The notes under the pieces: generated by a model
Database searches by the model: none
The model's input: the letters and a program-made list of their open reading frames with translations, nothing else
Told to the model about the DNA's origin: nothing
Position numbers and translations under genes: made by a program
In this document: one piece after another, positions 34,600-43,444 of the stretch
Layout: the number at the start of each line of letters is the position of its first letter
Numbering within the stretch: the first letter of the stretch is position 1
Assembly (NCBI RefSeq): GCF_017916475.1
Contig: NZ_JAFMTB010000002.1
Location: forward strand, 1,240,001-1,304,000
DNA: 64,000 nt
DNA from: Patulibacter sp. SYSU D01012
GTDB lineage: Bacteria > Actinomycetota > Thermoleophilia > Solirubrobacterales > Solirubrobacteraceae
Reading direction: 5' to 3'

Positions 34600-36119
34600 C
34601 ACGCCACCTTCAGGTAGGGCAGGAGGCCGGCCGGGCCGCCCTCGCGGCCGAACCCGGACTCGTTGTAGCCGCCGAACGCGGCCGTCGGGTCGAAGCGGTT
34701 GTAGGTGTTCTGCCAGACCACGCCGGCGCGCAGCGCGGCCGCCACCTGGAACGCCTTGGACCCCTTGTCGGTCCAGACGCCGGCGGCCAGGCCGTAGTTC
34801 GTGTCGTTGGCCTTCTGGATCGCCTCGGCCTGGTCGCGGAAGGTCAGCACGGAGAGGACCGGGCCGAAGATCTCCTCCGTCGCGACGACGTCGGAGGGCC
34901 CGACGCCCGTGAACAGGGTGGGCGCGAACCAGTGGCCGGCCTCGGGCAGCGGACAGTCGAGGGTGCGGCGCTCGAGGCCGTCGGCCACCCCGCGGTCGAC
35001 GAGCGCCTCGATCCGCGCCAGCTGCTCCGCGGAGTTGATCGCGCCCATGTCGGTGTTCTTGTCGAGCGGGTCGCCGACGCGCAGGGTCTGCATGCGCCGC
35101 CACAGCCGCTCGACGAGCTCGTCGGCGATCGTCTCCTGCACGAGCAGGCGGGAGCCGGCGCAGCAGACGTGGCCCTGGTTGAAGAAGATGCCGGTGACGA
35201 TCCCCTCCACGGCCTGCTCGATCGGGGCGTCCTCGAAGACGATGTTGGCCGACTTGCCGCCCAGCTCGAGCGTCAGGCCGACGTCGCGGCCCGCCAGCGC
35301 CGCCTGGATCTCGCGGCCGACGGCCGTCGAGCCGGTGAAGGCGATCTTGTCGACGCCGTCGTGCCGCACGAGGCGGGCGCCGAGCTCGCCGTCGCCCGGC
35401 AGGATCGACAGGACGCCGTCGGGCAGCCCGGCCTCCTGCGCGATCTCGGCGAGCAGCAGCGCGGTGAGCGGCGTCGTCTCGGCCGGCTTGAGCACGCAGA
35501 CGTTCCCCGTGGCGAGCGCCGGGGCGATCTTCCACGCCGCCATGAGCAGCGGGAAGTTCCACGGGACGATCGCGCCGACGACGCCGTGCGGGGCGGCGCT
35601 GCGGCCGCCCAGGACGTACGGCAGCTTGTCGGCCCAGCCCGCGTACGAGAAGAAGTGCGCGGCGGCCGTCGGCACGTCGAAGTCGCGCGACTCCTTGATC
35701 GGCTTGCCGCCGTCGAGCGTCTCGGCGACCGCCAGCTCGCGCGAGCGCTCCTGGAGCAGGCGCGCGAAGCGGAACAGGTACTTGCCGCGCTCGAGGGCGG
35801 GCAGCGCCTGCCACGCCGGCAGCGCGGCGCGGGCGGCGGCGACGGCGCGGTCCAGGTCGGCCGGCCCGGCCCAGGCGATCTCGGCGATCGGCTCGCCCGT
35901 GGCGGGGTTGACGGTCGGCACGACGGTGCCGTCCTCGGGGGCGCGCCAGTGCCCGCCGACGAACAGGTCGTAGCGGTCGCGCAGGCGCAGGTGGTCCGTG
36001 GACTCGGGCGCGGGCGCGTAGTCCCAGCGCAGGTCCAGGCGGGCGTCGGCGGTGCCGCCGTCGGGGGCGGCCGCGGCGCCCTCGGGCGCGTCGGAGGTGG
36101 GGGGAAGGACGGCGCTCAT
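34599..36119 (-). CDS. Aldehyde dehydrogenase (NAD(P)-dependent)
   Basis: 506 residues from ATG 36119. A Pro/Ala-rich leader of about 45 residues precedes a complete ALDH fold. All catalytic residues are present: Asn188 (PWNFP), Lys211 (KPAE), Glu285 (LELGGKS) and the nucleophile Cys319 in FFNQGHVCCAGSR. It oxidises an aldehyde to the acid. Next to DeoC the natural substrate would be acetaldehyde, giving acetate that acs (980-2962) could activate; this is inferred from context. It is separated from deoC by a few bases and overlaps the half-length homologue downstream. Confidence 0.93.
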   Translation of the reverse strand: MSAVLPPTSDAPEGAAAAPDGGTADARLDLRWDYAPAPESTDHLRLRDRYDLFVGGHWRAPEDGTVVPTVNPATGEPIAEIAWAGPADLDRAVAAARAALPAWQALPALERGKYLFRFARLLQERSRELAVAETLDGGKPIKESRDFDVPTAAAHFFSYAGWADKLPYVLGGRSAAPHGVVGAIVPWNFPLLMAAWKIAPALATGNVCVLKPAETTPLTALLLAEIAQEAGLPDGVLSILPGDGELGARLVRHDGVDKIAFTGSTAVGREIQAALAGRDVGLTLELGGKSANIVFEDAPIEQAVEGIVTGIFFNQGHVCCAGSRLLVQETIADELVERLWRRMQTLRVGDPLDKNTDMGAINSAEQLARIEALVDRGVADGLERRTLDCPLPEAGHWFAPTLFTGVGPSDVVATEEIFGPVLSVLTFRDQAEAIQKANDTNYGLAAGVWTDKGSKAFQVAAALRAGVVWQNTYNRFDPTAAFGGYNESGFGREGGPAGLLPYLKVA

Positions 36120-36124
36120 GGGCC

Positions 36125-37009
36125 TCACTCCTTGGGGAAGTCGCCGGGGCGGCCGTAGCGCCCGGTCTCGGTCTTGGCGTACTGGAGCAGCAGGTCGCCG
36201 AGCAGGGACGACGCGCCGATGCGGAAGCGGTCCGGGCGCAGCCACTCGTCGCCGAGCGTCTCGCGCACGAGCACGAGCTGGTGCAGCGCCTGCTTCGTCG
36301 TCCCGACGCCGCCGGCCGCCTTCACGCCGACGACGCGCCCCGTGCGCTGCACGTAGTCGCGGACGGCCTCGAGCATCACGAGCACGACGCCGGGGGTCGC
36401 GCCCTGCGACGCCTTGCCGGTCGAGGTCTTCACGAAGTCCGCGCCCGCCTCCATCGCCAGGGTGGTGGCGTGGCGGACGTGGTCGTAGGAGCCCAGCTCG
36501 GCCGTCTCGAGGATGACCTTCAGGTGGGCGGGCCCGCAGGCCTCCTTGACGGCCTCGATCTCGTAGGCCACGCGGGCGTCGTCGCCGCGCAGGAACGCCT
36601 CGCGCGTGATCACCATGTCGATCTCCTGGGCGCCCGCGGCGACGGTCTCGCGCGTCTCGTCGAGCTTGACGGCGAGCGACGTCAGCCCGGACGGGAAGCC
36701 CGTGGCGACGGCGGCCACCTGGACCGGGGTGCCGCGCAGCGCCTCGCGCGCCACGGGGACGAGCGTCGGGTAGACGCACACCGCCGCGCACGGCGGCAGG
36801 TCGGGCAGCGTCGCGGCGGGCCGGGCGGCCTTGTGGCAGAGCGCGCGGACCTTGCCGGGCGTGTCCTTGCCCTCGAGGGTGGTCAGGTCGATCATCGACG
36901 TCGCCAGGCGGATGCCCTGGCGCTTGGCGTCGGCCTTGATCGAGCGCTTGCCGAGCGCGGCGGCGCGCTCCTCGATGCCGACGCGGTCGACGGGGACCAT
37001 GGTGCGCAT
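36125..37009 (-). CDS. deoC: Deoxyribose-phosphate aldolase
   Basis: 294 residues from ATG 37009; a second ATG nine bases later is possible. It is a class I aldolase of the DeoC family with Asp131 (AQEIDMVI), the Schiff-base lysine Lys194 (GADFVKTSTGKA) and Lys230 (VGVKAAGGVG). Bacterial DeoC is usually 220-260 residues; this long form with an extra N-terminal 30-40 residues is common in actinobacteria. The standard reaction is deoxyribose-5-phosphate to glyceraldehyde-3-phosphate and acetaldehyde. In this operon, with an FGGY kinase and a sugar-alcohol dehydrogenase, a different keto- or deoxy-sugar phosphate is possible. The start overlaps the kinase stop (TGATG). Confidence 0.92.
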   Translation of the reverse strand: MRTMVPVDRVGIEERAAALGKRSIKADAKRQGIRLATSMIDLTTLEGKDTPGKVRALCHKAARPAATLPDLPPCAAVCVYPTLVPVAREALRGTPVQVAAVATGFPSGLTSLAVKLDETRETVAAGAQEIDMVITREAFLRGDDARVAYEIEAVKEACGPAHLKVILETAELGSYDHVRHATTLAMEAGADFVKTSTGKASQGATPGVVLVMLEAVRDYVQRTGRVVGVKAAGGVGTTKQALHQLVLVRETLGDEWLRPDRFRIGASSLLGDLLLQYAKTETGRYGRPGDFPKE

Positions 37010-38619
37010 CAGGCGATCGCCTCCTGGCGGGGGTTGGGGGTCGGGAGCGGCCCGCCGGACGGCGCGGAGGGCGCCGGCTCGGGGACCGCGGGGCGGGTGA
37101 CGAGGCCGGCGGTGGCCTCGACGGTCCGCAGGTACTGGCCGAACAGCTCGTCGCTCGCGGCGGCCGCGGCGGGGTCGGGCTCGATCGTCGCCTCGACGTG
37201 GCTCATCGCCGCCGCGGCCTCGCGCAGGTCGGCGTAGTGCCCGGCGCCCGACGCGGCCGCGACGGCGGCGCCCAGGAGCGAGGCGTTGGGCTCGCGCATG
37301 ACCTGCAGCGGCCGCCCGCACACGTCGGCCGTGGCCTGCAGCCAGAGCGGGTTGTCGCGGATGCCGCCCGAGACGACCAGGTCCGACAGCGGCACGCCGG
37401 CGTCCGAGAACGCCGCGAGCGCGTTGCGGGATCCGCAGGCGATCGCCTCGACGATCGCGCGGTACATGTGCGCGCGGGTGTGGTGCAGGCTCAGCCCGAC
37501 GAACGACCCGCGCAGGCGCGCGTCGCGGTACGGCGTGCGGTTGCCCTGCCAGAAGTCGCACACGGACAGCCCGTCGGCGCCGATCGGCAGCCGCTGCGCC
37601 TCGGTCATCAGCCGCTCGTGGGCGGCCTTGGGGTCGTCGCCCTCCCCCAGGACCTCGTGCACGAACCAGCGCAGCACGGGCCCGGCGGAGACCTGTCCGC
37701 CCTCGACGAGCCACGTCCCGGGGAGGATCGCCTCGGGGTACGGCCCCCAGATCGAGGGGCTGTGGACCTCGCGCGGCGACAGGACTAGGTGCACGATGCT
37801 CGTGCCGGCGACCATGTTCACGCGGCCGTCGGCGAGCGTGTTCGTGCCCAGCATGCCGATGTGGGCGTCGATGCCGCCCTGCAGCACGGGCACGCCCTCG
37901 GGGATGCCGAGGGACACCGCCGCGGAGCGCGAGACGACGCCGACCTGCTCGCCGAGCGGCACGACGCGCTCGGGCCACTTCGTGCGCAGGTCCGGCACGC
38001 CCAGCTCGGCGTAGAGCTCGTCGTAGAAGCGGCGCTCGAGCGGGTCGTAGTTCCACTTGCACGTCGCGTTGAGCTGCGACGCCGCCCACTCGTCGGTCAG
38101 GCGGAAGTTCACGTAGTCGACGGCCTCGACGATGCGGTGCGCGGCCTCGTACGTCCCCGGCTCGTGGCGCGCCAGCCACATCGCCTTCGGGACGAGCCAC
38201 TCCACGGCGTCCGAGCCGCCGGACCACGCCATCACGGGGTGCTGCGAGCGCGCGGTCAGGTCGACCTCGTCGACGGCGCGGTTGTCCATCCACATGATCG
38301 CCGGGCGCAGGGGCTGCCCGGCCGCGTCCAGGGTGACGACCGTGGACGCCGTCGTGGAGACGCCGATGCCGAGGATCTCCCGACCGCCGAGGCCGGCCTG
38401 CACCTCGGCCATGGCGGACCGGATCGCCGGCCACCACGTCTCCACGTCCTGCTCGGCCCACCCGTCGTGCGGGTACGCCGTCGGGTAGGTGCGTCGCGCG
38501 GACGCGACGCGCCGACCCTGCAGGTCGAACGCGCCGAGCCGCACGGACTCCGTCCCCAGGTCGATCCCCAGCACCACCGGGGCGCCGGCGCCGGGGGTGC
38601 CGCTCGGCGCGGGGCTCAC
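37009..38619 (-). CDS. FGGY-family carbohydrate kinase
   Basis: 536 residues from GTG 38619, overlapping the dehydrogenase stop (GTGA). The N-terminal ATPase-like domain opens GIDLGTESVRLGAFD, the catalytic Asp lies in VLQGGIDAHIGMLG, and the FGGY signature region reads VVSGGIRDNPLWLQATADVC. Sugar-contacting segments such as MWMDNRAVDEVD and NATCKWNYDP suggest a pentulose-type kinase, but the substrate cannot be read off. It would trap the imported sugar, or its oxidised form made by the adjacent dehydrogenase, as a phosphate for DeoC. A Pro-rich tail of about 35 residues closes the protein. Confidence 0.88.
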   Translation of the reverse strand: MSPAPSGTPGAGAPVVLGIDLGTESVRLGAFDLQGRRVASARRTYPTAYPHDGWAEQDVETWWPAIRSAMAEVQAGLGGREILGIGVSTTASTVVTLDAAGQPLRPAIMWMDNRAVDEVDLTARSQHPVMAWSGGSDAVEWLVPKAMWLARHEPGTYEAAHRIVEAVDYVNFRLTDEWAASQLNATCKWNYDPLERRFYDELYAELGVPDLRTKWPERVVPLGEQVGVVSRSAAVSLGIPEGVPVLQGGIDAHIGMLGTNTLADGRVNMVAGTSIVHLVLSPREVHSPSIWGPYPEAILPGTWLVEGGQVSAGPVLRWFVHEVLGEGDDPKAAHERLMTEAQRLPIGADGLSVCDFWQGNRTPYRDARLRGSFVGLSLHHTRAHMYRAIVEAIACGSRNALAAFSDAGVPLSDLVVSGGIRDNPLWLQATADVCGRPLQVMREPNASLLGAAVAAASGAGHYADLREAAAAMSHVEATIEPDPAAAAASDELFGQYLRTVEATAGLVTRPAVPEPAPSAPSGGPLPTPNPRQEAIA

Positions 38620-39725
38620 GCCGCCGCCCCCTGCGCGGCGGGGACCGCGCCGTTCCGGGACGGCGCGGCGCCCTGCGCGGCCCGCAGCACGCCGGTGGCG
38701 TCGGGCTCGCCGTTCGGGAAGAACATGACCTTGGAGAAGAAGCGCTCGCGCTGCCCCATCCAGGCCAGCACCTCGGGCAGGTCCTCGATGCGCTCGCGGT
38801 GCGAGACGATCTCGGCTGTCCGCAGGCGCCCCTGGGCCATCATCTCGAGCGACGCGGTCCACTCGTGGCCGGGCCACGGGGCCGAGAAGCTGTTCCACGC
38901 GCCGTGGACGGCGATCTCCTCGCGCAGCAGGTGCTGGAACGTCGCGGCGTCCAGCGTCACCTCGCCGGGCGGGATGCCGATGAAGACGACGCGGCCCTGC
39001 GGTCCCGCCAGCCGGATCGCGTCGTTCTCGGCCGGCACGGCGCCCGCGGTCTCGACGACGACGTCGAAGGAGCGGTGGCGGTCGGCGGTCTGCCCGGCGA
39101 TCATCGCGCCGGTCGCGCCGAGCTCGCGCGCCAGGTCGAGCTTCTCGTCCATGACGTCGATCGCGACGACCTCGGAGGCGCCGAGGATCTTCGCCCACTG
39201 GACGGCGAACAGCCCGATGGGCCCGGCGCCGACCACCGCGACGCGCTCGCCGGCGGTGACCCCGGTGCGCCACAGCGCGTGGAGCGCGATGGCGGCGGGA
39301 TCGACGGACGCGGCGGCGATGTCGTCGACCGCGTCCGGGACCGGGAGCAGGTTCGTCTTCGGCACGAGCACCAGCTCGGTGTACGCGCCGTCGCGCCGCG
39401 AGCCGAAGTAGTCGTAGTCGGGCGTCTGGCCCAGCAGCCCGGCGCGCGCGGCCTCGGAGTCGAAGTCCGGGATCATCGGCGGCACCGTCACCCGCGTGCC
39501 GACGGGCACGTCGACGTCGTCGGCCGTCTCCACCACGACGCCGGAGAACTCGTGCCCGCAGATCAGCGGCAGGTTGTGGGCGCCCTTCGTGAGCATCCGC
39601 GGCAGGTCGGAGCCGCAGACGCCGACGGCGGAGACGCGGACGAGCGCGTGGCCGGGCGCGACGGTGGGCTCGGGGACCTCCTCGACGCGGATGTCGCCGG
39701 GGGCGTGCAGGACGGCAGCGATCAT
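38616..39725 (-). CDS. GatD-like medium-chain dehydrogenase lacking the structural zinc site
   Basis: 369 residues from ATG 39725. It has catalytic zinc ligands Cys37 (VGVCGSD) and His58-Glu59 (CGHEF), and a Rossmann fold VAVVGAGPIGLFAVQ. The YDYFGSRRDGAYTEL stretch closely resembles galactitol-1-phosphate dehydrogenases. The loop that normally holds four Cys for structural zinc has none (PPMIPDFDSEAARAG). It probably oxidises a sugar alcohol or sugar phosphate with NAD(P). A tail of about 30 Ala/Pro/Arg-rich residues follows the fold. It is coupled to the binding-protein gene upstream (ATGA) and the kinase gene downstream (GTGA). Confidence 0.87.
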   Translation of the reverse strand: MIAAVLHAPGDIRVEEVPEPTVAPGHALVRVSAVGVCGSDLPRMLTKGAHNLPLICGHEFSGVVVETADDVDVPVGTRVTVPPMIPDFDSEAARAGLLGQTPDYDYFGSRRDGAYTELVLVPKTNLLPVPDAVDDIAAASVDPAAIALHALWRTGVTAGERVAVVGAGPIGLFAVQWAKILGASEVVAIDVMDEKLDLARELGATGAMIAGQTADRHRSFDVVVETAGAVPAENDAIRLAGPQGRVVFIGIPPGEVTLDAATFQHLLREEIAVHGAWNSFSAPWPGHEWTASLEMMAQGRLRTAEIVSHRERIEDLPEVLAWMGQRERFFSKVMFFPNGEPDATGVLRAAQGAAPSRNGAVPAAQGAAA

Positions 39726-40729
39726 CGCGTGCCCTTCGGGTCGTAGGCGGCGAACGTGCTGTCGCCGATGAACTGGTCCGCGTTCGCCTTCGTGACGAGC
39801 GTGGTGCCGGCGTCGACGTCCTTCGGGACGTCCTGGCCGTCGAGCTTCTTCAGCAGCGTGTCGAGCGCGAGCTTCCCCAGCGTGGCCGGGTCGTTGAGCG
39901 CGGTGGCCTGGTAGTGGCCGGAGGGGATCTGCTTCACGGCCTCCATCAGGCCGTCGATCCCGTAGACCTTGACCTTGCCCTCCAGGCCGTTGTCCTTGAG
40001 GACCTTCACGGCGCCGAGCGCCATGTCGTCGTTGTGCGCGTAGACCGCCTTCAGGTCCTTGTTCGCCTGGAGCAGGTCCTGCATCGCCTTGATGGCGTTC
40101 GCGCGGATGTACTCCGAGTACGGGCCGCGGACGACCTTGACCTTCGCGTCGCCCTGGAAGACGCCCTCGAAGCCGTCGCGCCGGTCGCGCATGACGTCGC
40201 CGCCGGCGTCGCCCTGCAGCTCGACGATCTTGCCGCCGGCCGCGCCCAGGTCCTTCTTCGCCTGCTCGCCCACCAGGCGGCCCATCGCGACGTTGTCGCG
40301 GCCGACGTGCGCGGTGGCGCCCGAGGTGACCGGACGATCGACGGTGACGACGGGCACGTCCTGCTTGACGAGGCCGTCGACGGACGGCTTGACCGCCTCG
40401 GGGTTGACCGGGTTGACGAGCACGCCGTCGACGCCACGGGTCTGCAGGTCCTGCAGGTCGCGGTTCTGCTTCGCGACGTCGCCGTTGGCGTCGAGGAAGA
40501 CGAGCTTGACCCCGCGGGCCTTGGCCTCCTTCTCGACGGCGTCGCGGACGCCGACGTAGAACGGCGACTGCAGCGTGACGTTCGAGAAGCCGATGACGCG
40601 CTCGCCGCCCTTCGACGAGCCGGACGACGAGCTGGCGTCGGCCGGGTTGTCCGTCGACGCGGAGCAGGCGCCGAGCGAGCCGGCGAGGACGACCGCGGCC
40701 GAGCCGGCCAGCAGCTTGTGGATGAACAT
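39722..40729 (-). CDS. Ribose-type sugar-binding lipoprotein of an ABC importer
   Basis: 335 residues with a lipoprotein signal: a short basic start, a hydrophobic core and lipobox LGAC with Cys22. A Ser/Asn-rich linker leads into a periplasmic-binding-protein-like domain of the RbsB type (VIGFSNVTLQSPFYVGVRDA, VDGVLVNPVNPEAV, VYAHNDDMALGAVKVLKDNG). The aromatic residues in SPFY and the HNDDMALG loop usually touch the sugar. It works with the permease and ATPase encoded upstream. Two strong hairpins lie just ahead of this gene and may allow it to be expressed differently from the membrane components. Confidence 0.93.
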   Translation of the reverse strand: MFIHKLLAGSAAVVLAGSLGACSASTDNPADASSSSGSSKGGERVIGFSNVTLQSPFYVGVRDAVEKEAKARGVKLVFLDANGDVAKQNRDLQDLQTRGVDGVLVNPVNPEAVKPSVDGLVKQDVPVVTVDRPVTSGATAHVGRDNVAMGRLVGEQAKKDLGAAGGKIVELQGDAGGDVMRDRRDGFEGVFQGDAKVKVVRGPYSEYIRANAIKAMQDLLQANKDLKAVYAHNDDMALGAVKVLKDNGLEGKVKVYGIDGLMEAVKQIPSGHYQATALNDPATLGKLALDTLLKKLDGQDVPKDVDAGTTLVTKANADQFIGDSTFAAYDPKGTR

Positions 40730-40751
40730 GACTCTCCCCTTGGTGGTGTGA

Positions 40752-40776
40752 CGGCGCCCGCCCCACGCGGGCGCCG
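40752..40776 (-). promoter_or_regulatory. Intercistronic hairpin 1 ahead of the binding-protein gene
   Basis: A perfect 10-bp stem (40752-40761 with 40767-40776) with loop CCCAC lies in the 106-bp gap between the permease and binding-protein genes. On the operon mRNA it would act as a 5' stabiliser, processing site or partial terminator. Confidence 0.55.
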
Positions 40777-40785
40777 GTGGTGATG

Positions 40786-40820
40786 GCCGTCCGGCGCGCG
40801 CCCCACGCGCGCCGGACGGC
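40786..40820 (-). promoter_or_regulatory. Intercistronic hairpin 2 after the permease gene
   Basis: A perfect 15-bp stem (40786-40800 with 40806-40820) with loop CCCCA, about 15 bases beyond the permease stop. It is stronger than hairpin 1 and shares CCCCACGCG with it, so the two look related. Confidence 0.55.
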
Positions 40821-40835
40821 GGTGGTCGTGGGCGG

Positions 40836-41834
40836 CTAGGCCGCGGCGTGGCGGCGGTCGAACCAGCGGTTCAGGAAGACGGCCCCGGCCAGCACGACGC
40901 CGGTGACGATCTGCTGCCAGTAGGACGAGACGCCCATCAGGTTGAAGATGTTCGTCAGCGCCGAGAGCATCAGGACGGCGATGAAGGTGCCGAGGATGCT
41001 GCCCTTGCCGCCGAACAGGCTGGTGCCGCCGAGGACGACCGCCGCGATGGCGGTCAGCTCGAAGCCGGTGCCGGCGGTCGGCTGGCCGACGGACAGGTAG
41101 GACGTCTGCAGGACGCCGCCGAACGCGGCGAGCACGCCCGAGATGACGAAGGCGCCGACGATCACCGGGCGGACCGGCACGCCGGACAGGCGCGCCGCCT
41201 CGGCGTTGCCGCCGACGGCGAAGACGTGCTGGCCGAAGGTCGTGTACCGCAGGACGAACGCCGCCAGGATCGACACGACGATGAAGACGATGCCGACGAT
41301 CGGCACCTGGCCGATGAAGCCGCCGCCGATGAGGGCGAACGTGCCGTCGTCGACGGACTTCGGGGTGCCGTCGGTCAGCAGGTAGGTGGCGCCGCGGGCG
41401 GCGGTCAGGCCGGCGAGGGTGATGATGAACGACGGCACCGCGGCGTAGGCGGAGATGCCGCCCTGGATCAGCCCGAACGCGGCGCCTGCGGCCAGCGCGA
41501 CGAGCACGGCGATCGGCCAGGCGGTCCCGCCGCTGATCAGCATCGCGACGACCATCCCGCCGAACGCCAGGACGGAGCCGACGGACAGGTCGATGCCGGA
41601 CGTGAGGATCACGAACGTCATCCCGATGGCGACGACGCCGGTGATCGAGCTCTGCTGCAGCAGGTTGAACAGGTTCCGCTGCTGCAGGAAGTCGTCCGAG
41701 AGCTGGGACCCGACCAGGCAGATCAGCGCGAAGATGACGACGAGGTTGAAGCGGACGAGCAGGCTCTTGGCCCGCTGGCCGAGTGGCGTCGTCTGGGTGG
41801 CGGCGACGGCGGGCGTCGCGGTCTGGGTGCTCAT
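40836..41834 (-). CDS. Ribose-type ABC importer permease
   Basis: 332 residues from ATG 41834, coupled to the ATPase gene (ATGA). It has about ten membrane spans of the RbsC/AraH family. The signature SITGVVAIGMTFVILTSGID is followed by LSVGSVLAFGG, and AVVLGGTSLFGGKGSILGT is the cytosolic loop that docks on the ATPase. It presumably works as a homodimer with the two-domain ATPase and the lipoprotein receptor. The 106-bp gap downstream with two hairpins is the only sizeable gap in the operon. Confidence 0.93.
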   Translation of the reverse strand: MSTQTATPAVAATQTTPLGQRAKSLLVRFNLVVIFALICLVGSQLSDDFLQQRNLFNLLQQSSITGVVAIGMTFVILTSGIDLSVGSVLAFGGMVVAMLISGGTAWPIAVLVALAAGAAFGLIQGGISAYAAVPSFIITLAGLTAARGATYLLTDGTPKSVDDGTFALIGGGFIGQVPIVGIVFIVVSILAAFVLRYTTFGQHVFAVGGNAEAARLSGVPVRPVIVGAFVISGVLAAFGGVLQTSYLSVGQPTAGTGFELTAIAAVVLGGTSLFGGKGSILGTFIAVLMLSALTNIFNLMGVSSYWQQIVTGVVLAGAVFLNRWFDRRHAAA

Positions 41835-43444
41835 GCGGCCCCTCCGGTGATGGCGGCGGTCAGGATGTCGTCGCGGCGCTCGGGATCGGCCGCGTGCTCG
41901 GCGACCAGGCGACCCTCGTGCAGCACGAGGATCCGGTCGCAGTGTTCGAGGAGCTCCGTCAGCTCGGAGCTGGCGACGATCGCGCTCATCCCGGCCTCGG
42001 CCAGGCGGCGGATCTCGTGGTAGACGGCGGCCTTGGCGCCGATGTCCAGCCCGCGGGTCGGCTCGTCGAGCAGCAGCAGCCGCGCCCCGCGGCCGAGCCA
42101 CTTGCCCAGCACGACCTTCTGCTGGTTGCCGCCCGACAGGGTGCCGACGGCCTGGCTCGTGCTGGCGCAGCGGATGCCGAGCTGCTCCACGAGCTGCGCC
42201 CCGTGGCGACGCACCGCGGCCGGGGCGACGACCCCGCCCCGGGACAGGCGCTCGTAGGCGGGCAGCGCCAGGTTGCGCTCGATGGACGCCTCGAGCAGCA
42301 GGCCCGCGGTCTTGCGCTCCTCGGGCACGAGCGCCAGGCCGGCGCGGATCGCGTCCGCGGGGCGCCGCGGCCGGTAGGGCCGGCCGTCGAGCTCGGCGTC
42401 CAGGTCCATGCGCGTGGCGCCGAAGAGCCCGCTGAGCAGCGTCGTGCGGCCCGAGCCGACCAGGCCGGTGATGCCGACGAGCTCGCCGGGCGCCACCGTC
42501 AGGTCGCCGACGTCCAGGACGCCGGGGATGCGGGCGGAGCGCACGTGCAGCAGCGGCTCCGCGCCGTGCTCCGCGCCCCGCGCGGTGGCGCGCCGGGTGC
42601 TCGTGGCGAAGGCCTCGTGGCCGCCCTTCGACGAGCCGATCATGTGCCGGACCAGGTCGTCCTCGGAGACGTCCTCCAGACGGACGGTCGCCACCCGGCG
42701 CCCGTCGCGCAGGACCGTCGCGCGGTCGCCGACCGTGCGGATCTCGCGCATCCGGTGCGAGACGAACACGACCGAGCGCCCCTCGGACGCCAGGTCGCGG
42801 ACGACCGTGACGAGGCGCTCGAGCTCCTGCTCGTTGAGCGCCGCCGTCGGCTCGTCCATCAGGATCAGGCCGGCGTCGACGGTCAGCGCCTTCGCCAGGG
42901 CGGTCATCTGCTGCTCGGCCAGCGACAGGGTGCCGGTGCGGGCGTGCGGGCCGAACCGGCAGCCCAGGCGCTCCAGGATCGCGGCGGCGTCCGCCGCCCG
43001 CTCGCGCCCCCGCACCAGGCCCGCCCGGCGCGGCTCGCGGCCCAGGTACATGTTCTGGGCGACCGTCAGCTCGGGGATCAGGTCGAGCTCCTGGTGGATG
43101 ACGCTCACGCCGCGCGAGACGGCGTGGGCGGGCGAGCCCCACTCGACCCGCTCGCCGTCGAGCTCGAGGTGGCCCTCGTCGGGGCGCAGGGCCCCGACGA
43201 GGATCTTCACCAGCGTCGACTTGCCCGCGCCGTTCTCGCCGAGCAGGCAATGGACCTCGCCCGGCAGGATCTCGAGCGAGACGTCGGAGAGCGCCTGCGT
43301 GCCCGGGTAGCCCTTGCTCAGGCCGACGGCGCGCAGCCGCGGCACCACGCCCGCCGGCGTCGAGGCGTCGGCCCCGGACGGCGCGGACGCCTCGATCACG
43401 GGATCCGGCGCGACGGCCTCGGCGGGCCGGGTCTCAGCGGGCAT
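41831..43444 (-). CDS. Two-domain sugar ABC ATPase (RbsA/MglA type)
   Basis: 537 residues. The first nucleotide-binding domain has Walker A GENGAGKST, signature LSLAEQQ and Walker B LILMDEPTAAL. The second has a degenerate P-loop (GLVGSGRTTL, no Lys), signature LSGGNQQ and Walker B LLLLDEPTRGLD. A weakened second site is normal for this family. A low-complexity leader of about 35 residues precedes the first domain. The start overlaps the end of the regulator gene by 11 bases and the stop overlaps the permease start, so expression is tightly linked. Confidence 0.95.
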   Translation of the reverse strand: MPAETRPAEAVAPDPVIEASAPSGADASTPAGVVPRLRAVGLSKGYPGTQALSDVSLEILPGEVHCLLGENGAGKSTLVKILVGALRPDEGHLELDGERVEWGSPAHAVSRGVSVIHQELDLIPELTVAQNMYLGREPRRAGLVRGRERAADAAAILERLGCRFGPHARTGTLSLAEQQMTALAKALTVDAGLILMDEPTAALNEQELERLVTVVRDLASEGRSVVFVSHRMREIRTVGDRATVLRDGRRVATVRLEDVSEDDLVRHMIGSSKGGHEAFATSTRRATARGAEHGAEPLLHVRSARIPGVLDVGDLTVAPGELVGITGLVGSGRTTLLSGLFGATRMDLDAELDGRPYRPRRPADAIRAGLALVPEERKTAGLLLEASIERNLALPAYERLSRGGVVAPAAVRRHGAQLVEQLGIRCASTSQAVGTLSGGNQQKVVLGKWLGRGARLLLLDEPTRGLDIGAKAAVYHEIRRLAEAGMSAIVASSELTELLEHCDRILVLHEGRLVAEHAADPERRDDILTAAITGGAA

